Shown: one piece after another, positions 55,205 to 63,445 of the stretch | Layout of the letters: every line of letters starts with the position of its first letter | Position numbering within the stretch: position 1 is the first letter of the stretch | NCBI RefSeq assembly: GCF_007752345.1 | Contig: NZ_CP036299.1 | Coordinates: 3,497,501-3,561,500, forward strand | Source of the DNA: Planctopirus ephydatiae | Lineage (GTDB): Bacteria > Planctomycetota > Planctomycetia > Planctomycetales > Planctomycetaceae | Length of the DNA: 64,000 nucleotides | Reading direction: 5' to 3' | The notes under the pieces: model-generated | Databases searched by the model: none | What the model was told of the DNA's origin: nothing | The model's input: only the letters and a program-made list of their open reading frames with translations | Program-made: the position numbers and the translations under genes

Positions 55205-55438
55205 CCCTGGTCTCCTTTTCTGAAACTGATCGAGAGCATACCCCGAACATTTTTCAAGATGCGAGCGACCTGATCACAACCCACTTGGAATCGGGCCACG
55301 CTGCGTGCTGCATCCGCGCTGCCACGAGAAGTTTGCTTATGGGCAGTTCGGTCGAGTAATTTGACAACAAGGCTGCTCAGAGTTGCCAAGTCGACGACTG
55401 AAACACAGGGACGATTCAATGGGAAGGTCACACTCAGT

Positions 55439-56200
55439 ATGGCTCGCTCTGATCTTTGGACGCGTGATCAACTTCTTTTGGCGCTTCGCCTTTATATTCG
55501 ACTGCCATTTGGGAAGTTACATCACAACCACCCGGAGATTATTGAACTCGCAGAACTTATTGGCCGCACGCCCAATGCTCTGACGATGAAGGCATGCAAC
55601 TTCGCGAACCTTGATCCCGAGCTTCAAGCCCGTGGAATTCGTGGTTTGTCGAATCTCAGTAAAGCTGATCGCGAAATCTGGATGGAGTTTTTAAACAACG
55701 CTGAAGGTCTGGCTGCCGAAGCGGAAGAGGCTGCGGAACGAATTGCAGGTGTCGTTAGTACTGATACGCCAGAACTCTGCCTGCCGACGGGCCCGACCGA
55801 CATCGAGCGAACCGTGCGAGCTCGCCGGGTTCAGTCGTTCTTCCGGGCCGCCGTGTTGACCACCTACAACTCCACATGCGCCATCTCAGGTGTCGCTGGT
55901 GCCGAACTTCTCACGGCGAGTCACATCATTCCGTGGAGCGAATCCGTTGAGCGTCGTGCCGACCCCCGTAATGGTTTGTGTCTGAATGCCTTGCTGGATC
56001 GAGCATTCGACCGTGGATTGTTTTCGCTTGACGACAATCTGCAAGTCATCGTTTCGAGGCGCTTGAACGACAACGTGGCAGAGGCAAAGCTCAAGTGCTC
56101 TCTGAATCAACTTGAGGGAGTTCCACTCTCCATGCCATCGCGTTTCTTACCCGACCCAGAGGCCATTCGCTTTCATCGAACTACGGTTTTCCAACCCTAG
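55439..56200 (+). CDS. HNH endonuclease domain protein
   Basis: 253 residues from ATG 55439, with GGGAAGG about 11 bases upstream. A helical N-terminal region (SDLWTRDQLLLALRLYIRLPFG and ELAELIGRTPNALTMKACNF) resembles a DNA-binding segment. The C-terminal domain has the HNH_2-like motif ASHIIPWSESVERRADPRNGLCLNALLDRAFDRGLFSLDDN, with the catalytic His and the Asn that aligns the metal. This type is common in restriction-like and stand-alone nucleases; no methyltransferase is adjacent. It sits about 190 bases from the tRNA-Cys gene. Confidence 0.85.
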   Translation: MARSDLWTRDQLLLALRLYIRLPFGKLHHNHPEIIELAELIGRTPNALTMKACNFANLDPELQARGIRGLSNLSKADREIWMEFLNNAEGLAAEAEEAAERIAGVVSTDTPELCLPTGPTDIERTVRARRVQSFFRAAVLTTYNSTCAISGVAGAELLTASHIIPWSESVERRADPRNGLCLNALLDRAFDRGLFSLDDNLQVIVSRRLNDNVAEAKLKCSLNQLEGVPLSMPSRFLPDPEAIRFHRTTVFQP

Positions 56201-56319
56201 GAGTCATCATACGGACGTCAAATACGCTAACAGTTCAAGCCAGTGATTAAATTTAGTTTTCTGTCCTGAGGTGTCCGCTAGTGGCAGTGGAGTGCTTGAG
56301 GATGCCCGGAAATGCGAAA

Positions 56320-56352
56320 CGCCTAACTTCTCTGAGAGTGAGAAGTTAGGCG
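56320..56352 (-). terminator. 13-bp perfect hairpin downstream of tRNA-Cys
   Basis: CGCCTAACTTCTC (56320-56332) pairs perfectly with GAGAAGTTAGGCG (56340-56352) around a 7-base loop. It lies 36 bases past the 3' end of tRNA-Cys on the minus strand and is followed by GTTTCGCATTT. Probably the transcript terminator of the tRNA, though the T-tract is broken. Confidence 0.6.
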
Positions 56353-56387
56353 CTGATTGTCCGCCCGTGGCCAAGAATGGCCGCAAA

Positions 56388-56459
56388 AGGCGCCGCCCGG
56401 ATTCGAACCGGGGATGGTGGATTTGCAATCCACTGCCTTAGCCACTTGGCTACGGCGCC
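56388..56459 (-). tRNA. tRNA-Cys (GCA)
   Basis: The 72-base sequence read on the minus strand folds as a full cloverleaf. The acceptor pairs GGCGCCG with CGGCGCC, the D-arm is GCC...GGC, the anticodon stem GTGGA/TCCAC holds loop TTGCAAA (anticodon GCA), and the T-arm is CCCGG TTCGAAT CCGGG. The discriminator base is T (U73), as expected for tRNA-Cys. CCA is not encoded. Confidence 0.97.
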
Positions 56460-56846
56460 GTTGTCTGGCGATTGCTGAAATCGATCGCTTCGACGCTCTC
56501 GATCCTCAATCGACCATGGCAGGATCTGTTATCGGAACTCCGCAAATGATTTGTTGAGTAAAAGCGTGCAACTTTACCCAACACGCAAAATTTGCGGATT
56601 CGTCACTTTTCCCATTCCCGAAATGTAGGTTTTCGAGTCCCACGGGTCAAGCAAGTCAGCCCTTCGCCTTTCGGCAAAGTTGACCGCCTGCCACAGAAGC
56701 GAGAGCGTGGTTTCTCTGGAAACAGGATGCGGGCACTGGAGGTTTCGTCGCCGCTGGAATAACTTCTGGGTAATGGCGAAATGTCTGGGGCCCTCGATCA
56801 GCGATGGCCGGTTCTTGCCATGCTCAGAAATAACCAAGGTGATTTC

Positions 56847-57623
56847 ATGTCAACAGCACATGCCACTGCTTCCAGCGAACAGGAATTGATTTCGATTGCC
56901 CAGGAGGCGGTCAGTCAATGCAACTGGACCGTGGGAGAATGTGCTGCCCAGTGGACTGTCAAATTCGCCAAAGGTCGGACTGACGCTGATTTCGCCAATC
57001 TGGTTCATTTAAGTCCCGATCAGGTTTATCAGCGTCGTCGCGTCTGGGAAACTTTTGGAGATGTCCGTGGTCAGTACCCGCACCTGAAATGGTCTCATTT
57101 TTACTCGGCTGTGGCATGGGATGATGCGGCGGAATGCCTGCAATGGGCTGATGAAATTCAGGCCACAGTCGCGGAAATGAAAGCCTGGAGAAGGGCCCAG
57201 CGCGGTGAAGACCTGAGCCTTCCTGCGGATGATGAACCTTACATGCTGCTGGCAGGCGAACCTGTGGCTGTCCGCATGCCAATCGATGGAGAAGAGGCGC
57301 CATTTGATGGCGCTTTCCCTGGCAATGGTTCAGGAATGCAGTCAGATCCAACGGCTTCCAGCTTTGCACGAGAAACTGGGGATTATGCACCCTTCAATGC
57401 CGGTGCAGTGACAGTTCCTGATAAGGCGAGCTCCCATGATGAACGTGTGCCGCCGAGTGCTGAGCAGATTTTCAAACGACTCACCTCAACCTGCGAGAAA
57501 TTTTCAGCACTGCTTTCGGATGAGGTGATCAGCGAGTTTCAGCACCTCGATGGAAAGTCTCAACGGAGACTTGTGAAAGCTTTCGAGACATTGATGGAAA
57601 AAATGCAGCCCATCGCGGGGTGA
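56847..57623 (+). CDS. Unknown protein with a helical N-terminal domain
   Basis: 258 residues from ATG 56847, supported by AAGGTGA upstream; the longer frame from 56781 is unlikely. I do not recognise a family. Residues 10-120 are helical and resemble the winged-helix or ParB/DUF3102-type layout (GRTDADFANLVHLSPDQVYQRRRVWETFGDV, then WADEIQATVAEMKAWRRAQRGED), which hints at DNA binding. A disordered acidic middle follows, then a C-terminal helix with FKRLTSTCEKFSALLSDEVISEFQHLD. Its neighbours are the tRNA-Cys region and an HtrA-like protease. Confidence 0.7.
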   Translation: MSTAHATASSEQELISIAQEAVSQCNWTVGECAAQWTVKFAKGRTDADFANLVHLSPDQVYQRRRVWETFGDVRGQYPHLKWSHFYSAVAWDDAAECLQWADEIQATVAEMKAWRRAQRGEDLSLPADDEPYMLLAGEPVAVRMPIDGEEAPFDGAFPGNGSGMQSDPTASSFARETGDYAPFNAGAVTVPDKASSHDERVPPSAEQIFKRLTSTCEKFSALLSDEVISEFQHLDGKSQRRLVKAFETLMEKMQPIAG

Positions 57624-57806
57624 GCATTGATTCGAATCTGGCCATTCCATCAACAAAAGTTCAATCGCGTTGGATTCAACTCCCTTTCCGGTTTGCGATA
57701 GCATTCAAGGGCGACTGTCCTAATAATGAATGAAACTGTCGCATATCGGCTCACAGTCGCATTTGACACTGTGTGATTGATTGAGATGGGCTGCCAAACC
57801 CAGAGG

Positions 57807-58967
57807 ATGCCAGCCGTGGCTTTTGATGATGATTTCAGACAACGGTTTTCTCCTCAGAACGGTACCGGTGTCAGCAACTGGCTGGTGGCTCTGCTGCTCT
57901 TTTCCGGTGGCCTGTGGGCGTTAAGTTCTGCTGGAATCTGGCCCTTCAGTCGCAATTGGGTCAATGCCGTTTCCCGCCCGATCACCCCTCGCGGTGATCT
58001 GTCTGATGATGAAAAGACCACTATCGAGATTTTTCGCGAATCTCTTCCCAGTGTGGTTTACATCAGCAGCCTGACAGTGAATCGAGCCCAGGCGAGTCCT
58101 AATCCTGTGCAGATTACGCGTGGTACGGGAAGTGGATTTGTCTGGGATCACCAAGGGCATGTCGTCACGAATTATCACCTCATCCGCAATGCACAATCTG
58201 CCACGGTGATTCTCGCTGATAACTCGGAATGGGATGCGGCACTTGTGGGATACGAACCGGATCGAGATCTGGCAGTATTGAGGATCAAGGCACCTGCCAG
58301 CCGCCTGCGTCCAATTCCGGTGGGGACATCGAATGATCTCCAGGTGGGTCAAAAAGTTTTCGCGATCGGTAATCCCTTTGGCTTCGATCACACGTTGACA
58401 ACCGGTGTCATCAGTGGATTGGGCCGCGATCTGCCGGGTTCGACGGGAAAGCCAATTCGCGGCATGATTCAGACCGATGCAGCCATCAACCCGGGAAACT
58501 CAGGTGGGCCGCTGTTGGATAGTGCCGGGCGATTGATCGGTGTGAATACAACCATTCTCAGCAACTCAGGGGGCTCGGCGGGAATCGGGTTTGCGATCCC
58601 CGTCGATACAGTCAATGCCCTTGTACCAGTACTGATCAAGAGTGGCTGGAACGAACGCCCGGAGTTGGGGATCATCTTCATGTATGATGCGATTGCCCGC
58701 CGTCTGGGAGTCACGACAGGCGCACTGGTCAATCATGTCATTGAAAACAGCGCGGCAGCACGAGCCGGTATTCGACCGATGTGGCGCGATGAAGATGGTG
58801 ATCTGATTCTTGGCGACATCATTGTCCAGATGGATGACTTCCCGATCACTGGAGAAATGGACGTCTTTCGAGCCATGGAACGGTTTAAGACCAATCAGGT
58901 CATCGAAGTGAAAATGATTCGAGACGGTGATTTGAAGACCATCTCCCTCAAACTCGATAATCCGTAA
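57807..58967 (+). CDS. HtrA/DegP-like trypsin-family serine protease with PDZ domain
   Basis: About 386 residues. Starts at 57786, 57807 and GTG 57816 are all plausible; only the last has a properly spaced AGAGG. One N-terminal span (LVALLLFSGGLWALSSAGIWPF) anchors a periplasmic protease domain (about 60-270) with His in HVVTNYHLI, Asp in DRDLAVLRI and Ser in INPGNSGGPLLDS. A single PDZ domain follows (about 285-380, GALVNHVIENSAAARAGIRPM, GDIIVQMDDFPI). DegS/DegP-like envelope quality control is the usual role. Confidence 0.9.
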   Translation: MPAVAFDDDFRQRFSPQNGTGVSNWLVALLLFSGGLWALSSAGIWPFSRNWVNAVSRPITPRGDLSDDEKTTIEIFRESLPSVVYISSLTVNRAQASPNPVQITRGTGSGFVWDHQGHVVTNYHLIRNAQSATVILADNSEWDAALVGYEPDRDLAVLRIKAPASRLRPIPVGTSNDLQVGQKVFAIGNPFGFDHTLTTGVISGLGRDLPGSTGKPIRGMIQTDAAINPGNSGGPLLDSAGRLIGVNTTILSNSGGSAGIGFAIPVDTVNALVPVLIKSGWNERPELGIIFMYDAIARRLGVTTGALVNHVIENSAAARAGIRPMWRDEDGDLILGDIIVQMDDFPITGEMDVFRAMERFKTNQVIEVKMIRDGDLKTISLKLDNP

Positions 58968-59007
58968 CTGTAATCTTTGGAAAGTCACAAGGTGCAACTG
59001 AGCAAAG

Positions 59008-59508
59008 TTAACGGCGCCAGTGCTGAATGAGATCGATGACGTCATCGTGCTCAACAACGTCATTGCACATCAGCAGGTCGGCGATATCGCCAATGGCTGA
59101 CCAGTGATGGTCTTCCCTCAAGAATCGATGAAGTCTGGCACATCGATCTTCGAGAAACTCAATCTGTTTGCGAAGATCGGGCATGAGCCTTTCGGCCATC
59201 TGCAGAGCATTTCGCCAGTCGGGCTGCCATTGGGGAACATGAGCAGGGTGGGTTTCATCTCCGCTGTAGATTGTTTCTGCCATCGGCCCTGCCAAGGCAA
59301 CTTCGCATAAAATCAATGCAAAGTCGCTTCGCTCCCGGATCGATTTTCGCCAGGCCATCGTGGTATCACCGAATCGACGCGGACCTTCGTCTTCTTCCGG
59401 CTCCAGACTGGCAAGCTTCAATCTTCCGCCATGTAAGATCCCTACAAAAATATGACCCGCCTCGTGATAGGCCGTCAATTCCCGTTCGCTGTCACTCGAC
59501 AAAGCCAT
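59008..59508 (-). CDS. Stand-alone M41 (FtsH-type) metallopeptidase domain
   Basis: 166 residues from ATG 59508. The HExxH motif occurs in ELTAYHEAGHIFVGILHGG. The segment EVALAGPMAETIYSGDETHPA parallels FtsH's GGRAAEE...G region, and PDWRNALQMAERLM matches the FtsH stretch that supplies the third zinc ligand (Asp). FtsH normally fuses this domain to an AAA+ ATPase and membrane spans; none is present here. An ATP-independent peptidase is possible, or a degenerate relative. It is downstream of rny in the same direction. Confidence 0.72.
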   Translation of the reverse strand: MALSSDSERELTAYHEAGHIFVGILHGGRLKLASLEPEEDEGPRRFGDTTMAWRKSIRERSDFALILCEVALAGPMAETIYSGDETHPAHVPQWQPDWRNALQMAERLMPDLRKQIEFLEDRCARLHRFLREDHHWSAIGDIADLLMCNDVVEHDDVIDLIQHWRR

Positions 59509-59610
59509 ATTGTGAATAACCCTCGAGTGAATCGCTCCACGAGTTCGCACCGTCCTGGCAAAACGAGAATCCATGACTGGATACTCGGCAAGCCAGTTTT
59601 TCGCACTGAT

Positions 59611-59662
59611 TCGAAGACACTGTTTCTCGAAAAATCCGTCTTTTCGAGACAGAGTCTTTCGA
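59611..59662 (-). terminator. Long imperfect hairpin after rny
   Basis: The core CTCGAAAA (59626-59633) pairs with TTTTCGAG (59641-59648) around a 7-base loop. The flanks extend the pairing with small bulges (TCGAAGACACTGT with ACAGAGTCTTTCGA). It begins 9 bases after the rny stop. Without a T-tract it may act as an mRNA 3' stabiliser rather than a terminator. Confidence 0.5.
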
Positions 59663-59670
59663 AACAGAAT

Positions 59671-61212
59671 CTAACGCGCGTACTCAATGACTCGTGTTTC
59701 ACGCAGGACAGTGACTTTGACTTCCCCAGGGTAGGTGAGAGATTGTTCAATCGCTGTCGCCAGATCGCGGCATAAACGGGCCGCTTCGCGATCATTCACA
59801 TCCTGCGGATTCACAATGACGCGGATTTCCCGGCCCGCCTGAACTGCATAAGCCTGCTCGACACCTGGAAATCCACAGGCAATCGATTCCAGTTCTTCCA
59901 GACGTTTGACGTATCGCTCAAGCGACTCGCGGCGTGCACCAGGTCGAGAAGCGGAACAGGCATCTGCAGCAGCAACCAGAACTGTATAGATGTAGTCTGG
60001 ACGAATATCGTCGTGATGGCCGCGTGCAGCATGGATCACCTCGGGACGTTCGCCGTACCGCTTCAGCAACTCGGCACCAACAGCGGGGTGACCACCTTCC
60101 ATTTCATGGTCGGCTGCCTTTCCAATGTCATGCAGGAAGCCGCAGCGGCGGGCGAGATTACCGTCCAGGCCCAGTTGCTCTGCCATCATGCCTGTGAGAG
60201 CAGAAACTTCAATCGAATGCCGCAGCACGTTCTGGCTGTAACTGGTACGGAAGTGGAGCCGCCCCATGAGTGCCAGCAGTTTCTCATGCAGGTTGGGAAT
60301 CGTCGCTTCCTGGGCGGCTTCAGCACCCTGGCGAAGGATATATTCTTCCATTTCCTTCTGGGTTTCGAGCACGATTTCGTCGATGCGCGTGGGGTGCATG
60401 CGTCCATCTTGAATCAGTTTAATCAATGCGAGTTTGGCTGTTTCGCGGCGAACGCTGTCAAAAGCCGAAACGACGACTACACCCGGTGTGTCATCAACAA
60501 TCACATCGACTCCGGTGGCCTTTTCAAAGGCGCGAATGTTGCGGCCTTCACGACCGATGATTCGTCCCTTCATTTCATCATTCGGGATGTCAATTGTGGA
60601 AACCGTTGACTCGGAAGTATGGGCCGAAGCGTACCTCTGAATGGCCATACCAATAATCTCCCGAGCCTGCTTTTCGCTCTGGGCTTTCACTTCGGCCTCG
60701 TGCTTCATCACGAGAGCACCGGTTTCATTCTTGAGTTCGCGTTCAAGCTGATCCAGCAGCATTCTGACAGCAGATTCGCGATCCAGGCCGCTGATCTTGT
60801 AGAGTTGTTCCTGCTCCTGCCTGAGAATTTTTTCGACTTCTCGATCACGAGCTTCCACTACCTTAGCGCGTTCTGCCAACTTGGTTTGCGTGGTTTCCAG
60901 CATTCTTTCCCGCTTGGCGAACTCGTCCTGGCGATCGCGAATTGTGGCTTCTTTTTTATCCAAAGCCCGCTCCAGCTGACGAAGTTCATCTCGCTGCGCC
61001 GAAAGCTCGCGGTCAAGTTCTTCTCGACGTTTGAGGAGTTCTTCTTTTGCAGAGAGTTCCGCAGCTTTTCGAACGTTCTCGGCGTCACGCTCGGCCTGAG
61101 CGACGATTTCTGCACGGGTTTTAAACGCAGTACCACGAACAATACGCTCAGCGAAGTATCCCGCTGCTGCTCCGAGTAGCAACCCGAGAATGCCTGCAAT
61201 GACTATTTCCAC
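59671..61212 (-). CDS. rny: Ribonuclease Y
   Basis: 513 residues. The GTG at 61212 with AAGGG 8 bases upstream gives the normal N-terminal span ([20 protein letters not shown]); the longer ATG frame is not used. A coiled-coil rich in Glu/Arg (about 30-190) is followed by a KH domain with [15 protein letters not shown], an HD domain with [21 protein letters not shown], and the C-terminal RVIVNPQDV...[14 protein letters not shown]. Membrane-bound endonuclease that starts mRNA decay. Single transcript likely with the M41 gene. Confidence 0.95.
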   Translation of the reverse strand: MEIVIAGILGLLLGAAAGYFAERIVRGTAFKTRAEIVAQAERDAENVRKAAELSAKEELLKRREELDRELSAQRDELRQLERALDKKEATIRDRQDEFAKRERMLETTQTKLAERAKVVEARDREVEKILRQEQEQLYKISGLDRESAVRMLLDQLERELKNETGALVMKHEAEVKAQSEKQAREIIGMAIQRYASAHTSESTVSTIDIPNDEMKGRIIGREGRNIRAFEKATGVDVIVDDTPGVVVVSAFDSVRRETAKLALIKLIQDGRMHPTRIDEIVLETQKEMEEYILRQGAEAAQEATIPNLHEKLLALMGRLHFRTSYSQNVLRHSIEVSALTGMMAEQLGLDGNLARRCGFLHDIGKAADHEMEGGHPAVGAELLKRYGERPEVIHAARGHHDDIRPDYIYTVLVAAADACSASRPGARRESLERYVKRLEELESIACGFPGVEQAYAVQAGREIRVIVNPQDVNDREAARLCRDLATAIEQSLTYPGEVKVTVLRETRVIEYAR

Positions 61213-62035
61213 TTGGCAGCCCTTAAACTTTGTCGGCTGACAAATGAATTCTTGAATGAAATTGGCGGAGAAACGAATCGGATCTGTCTGAAGGGAACCA
61301 AAGACAATCAATCACCACTCATTGGAGCTTCAACAGTCGTTGATGATTTTCGACGATAAAGGAACCGGCTGATCATTTCACAAACACAGATTTTACAGCG
61401 TGTTCATCAATCCGATCTGCCTTGGTCAGAAACACCAACTCTTACGATGAGACTTCCATAACCGAACAGAAACCTGGAACTGCTTACCAAATCAAACTGT
61501 GTGCCTTCTTCAAGCATTCACAACGATGACAGTCAATTTCCAAAATGATCCATCTCTTCGGCAGGTTGTTCTCGGCGTAAGTCAGATCTGAGCCATGATT
61601 TGCCAGCTGACATCAAAATGACTGGCAGAAGGCTTCGAGAAACTGCCATACGGTGTTCTTCTCGATGAGTGGTGGCTGATCACCTGAAGCTGTAACTGGA
61701 GTTTCAGATACGATTCCCCACTGCGCCCTCAAATCACGCCAGACATGGCTCCTTCAATCATCAAAAAATTCCCGAGATTCGTTTTCTGCCCCCACTGAAT
61801 TCAACAATCCATCTGCAATCGCTTTATCTGGTTGATGACTGCTTGCGAACACACGTTGCAAGCATTTACAAATCAAACACTTACACTGGACACTGAGGAT
61901 ATCAGAAAACCAGTGTAAACCTTATATTAACAGGTCAGCACGGCGAATCAAATCGCCGCAGCGACCAACAGTTTCAACATTCTCAAGCCCCGTCAGGCTC
62001 TTTGGACGATTGGAGCCGGGCACTGGCAATGCTTT
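61213..62035. other. Intergenic region between rny and tilS
   Basis: About 820 bases between divergent genes. No ORF longer than about 40 codons looks real, and no 6S RNA or tRNA fold was found. The one clear element is the inverted repeat TTACACTGG (61881-61889) / CCAGTGTAA (61910-61918), about 120 bases before tilS. Confidence 0.5.
61881..61918. promoter_or_regulatory. Inverted repeat in the rny-tilS intergenic region
   Basis: TTACACTGG at 61881-61889 is repeated inverted as CCAGTGTAA at 61910-61918, 20 bases apart. TTATATTAA follows within 4 bases and could be a -10-like region for tilS. A dimeric regulator could bind the two half-sites; function is inference. Confidence 0.4.
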
Positions 62036-63163
62036 ATGAGTCAATCCGCCCACATGTCCGATGATTCAACCGGCACAGCCGCTCACCTTGTCGTGTCCGC
62101 AATTTGTGACTGGTGGGTTAAGTCTTGTGTATCTTCAAAAGGAGAATCTTCTCGTCTGGTGATTGCTGTCTCGGGCGGAATCGACAGCCTGGCTTTACTG
62201 CGCGGATTCCTGTTGGTTTCGCAACTCGATGTCTGGCGACAAGATCACGGTTTCCCAGAAAAATCGGATTGGCTGATTGCGCATTTCAACCATCAGGTCC
62301 GAGGACAAGCAGCGGATGACGACGCCCTGTGGGTGAAGCAACTGGCTGTTCAGGAGCAACTGTATGTACGGAAGGGTGATCGTCAGACCGAAGCGGGGCA
62401 GGGGGCTGGCGAAATCGATCATGCTTCGATTTCTGAAGAAGCACTCCGCCGATCTCGTTACGACTTCTTGAGACGAGTCGCTGAGGAGCACCAGGCAAAA
62501 TGTATTGTCCTGGCCCATCATGCTGATGATCAGGCCGAAACCGTACTGCATCATCTACTCAGAGGGAGCAGTTTCAGTGGTCTGGCAGGTATGCGGAGAT
62601 CGCAGCCCTTTGAGCCATCACTGACACTGGAACGACCATTGCTGGGTTTGAATAAATCGACTCTTCGCCAATTTCTGCTGGAGATCGGACAAGACTGGCG
62701 GGAAGACCGTACCAATAGCGAAACAGTCTGGACAAGAAACGCCTTGAGGCAGTTGGTGCTTCCAGCGCTGGACGATGCTCTGGTCAAAATGGGAATCCGG
62801 CGGACATCATCACAAAGTCTTCTTCAACTGGCAAAGCACAGCCAGGAAGTGGAAACGCATTTGCAAAACCTGGCAGACGAACTCTTAAAGGAGAGTGTCC
62901 TTGAATGTGGTTTCGCGAAATTTCAGGTTGCACCGTGGCGAAAACGACAACCAATCGTCCAACGAGAAGCTTTTAAGCAGATCTGGATTAGAAATCAGTG
63001 GCCAAGAAAAGATCTGGCAGCCAGACATCTGGAACGCCTCTGTGAGTTTCTGGGGGATTACAAGCAACCTTTATCAGGAGACTTTCCCGGGGGGATCCGC
63101 ATGACACGCCGTCGCGATTGGTTTTCTTTGACGCCGATCAATTTGGAAGAATCCCCGGGATGA
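62036..63163 (+). CDS. tilS: tRNA(Ile)-lysidine synthetase
   Basis: 375 residues. The PP-loop LVIAVSGGIDSLALLRG is intact, and the downstream motifs VLAHHADDQAETVLHHLLRGSSFSGLAGM and DRTNSETVWTRNALR are typical. TilS modifies the wobble cytidine of tRNA-Ile(CAU) with lysine and ATP. Many TilS proteins have longer C-terminal domains; this one ends after the central region, within the range of shorter forms. The upstream region has no close partner gene. Confidence 0.92.
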   Translation: MSQSAHMSDDSTGTAAHLVVSAICDWWVKSCVSSKGESSRLVIAVSGGIDSLALLRGFLLVSQLDVWRQDHGFPEKSDWLIAHFNHQVRGQAADDDALWVKQLAVQEQLYVRKGDRQTEAGQGAGEIDHASISEEALRRSRYDFLRRVAEEHQAKCIVLAHHADDQAETVLHHLLRGSSFSGLAGMRRSQPFEPSLTLERPLLGLNKSTLRQFLLEIGQDWREDRTNSETVWTRNALRQLVLPALDDALVKMGIRRTSSQSLLQLAKHSQEVETHLQNLADELLKESVLECGFAKFQVAPWRKRQPIVQREAFKQIWIRNQWPRKDLAARHLERLCEFLGDYKQPLSGDFPGGIRMTRRRDWFSLTPINLEESPG

Positions 63164-63445
63164 CATTTCGTTACCAGACCTGTTCGATTCGCAGTTTCCT
63201 GACATTTCGACGAAACTGTGTCATGAAATGATTGACATCCACGATCTCAACATGGAAAACATGCACGAACGTCGATACGATGCGGCGGAAAACCCGATCG
63301 AATGGTGGTGTTGACTGCTCGTCTCGAATCAGCGTGTTGGAAAGCCGGCTTTACGAGTCGGTATTAGCTTCTGATCTTGTGAATGACGGACAATTCTGTC
63401 CTTTCTTGTCTCCTGTTGCCGAGCCTTTCAAGAGGAACATCCGTA

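Larger units (their letters stand above)
56201..56846. other. Non-coding region around tRNA-Cys
   Basis: 646 bases between the HNH gene and the unknown gene at 56847. It contains the tRNA-Cys gene and the 13-bp hairpin after it. From 56460 onward there is a short palindrome ACGCAAAATTTGCG near 56581 and no supported gene; a minus-strand frame of 87 codons there has no recognisable product. Confidence 0.5.

Noticed and set aside
53996-55273. A 425-codon frame on the plus strand
   Set aside because: Antisense of glpK; long only because of codon bias in that gene.
61312-62035. Search for zapA, 6S RNA or another small RNA upstream of rny
   Set aside because: Only short frames (about 38 codons) and no long hairpin typical of 6S RNA were found.
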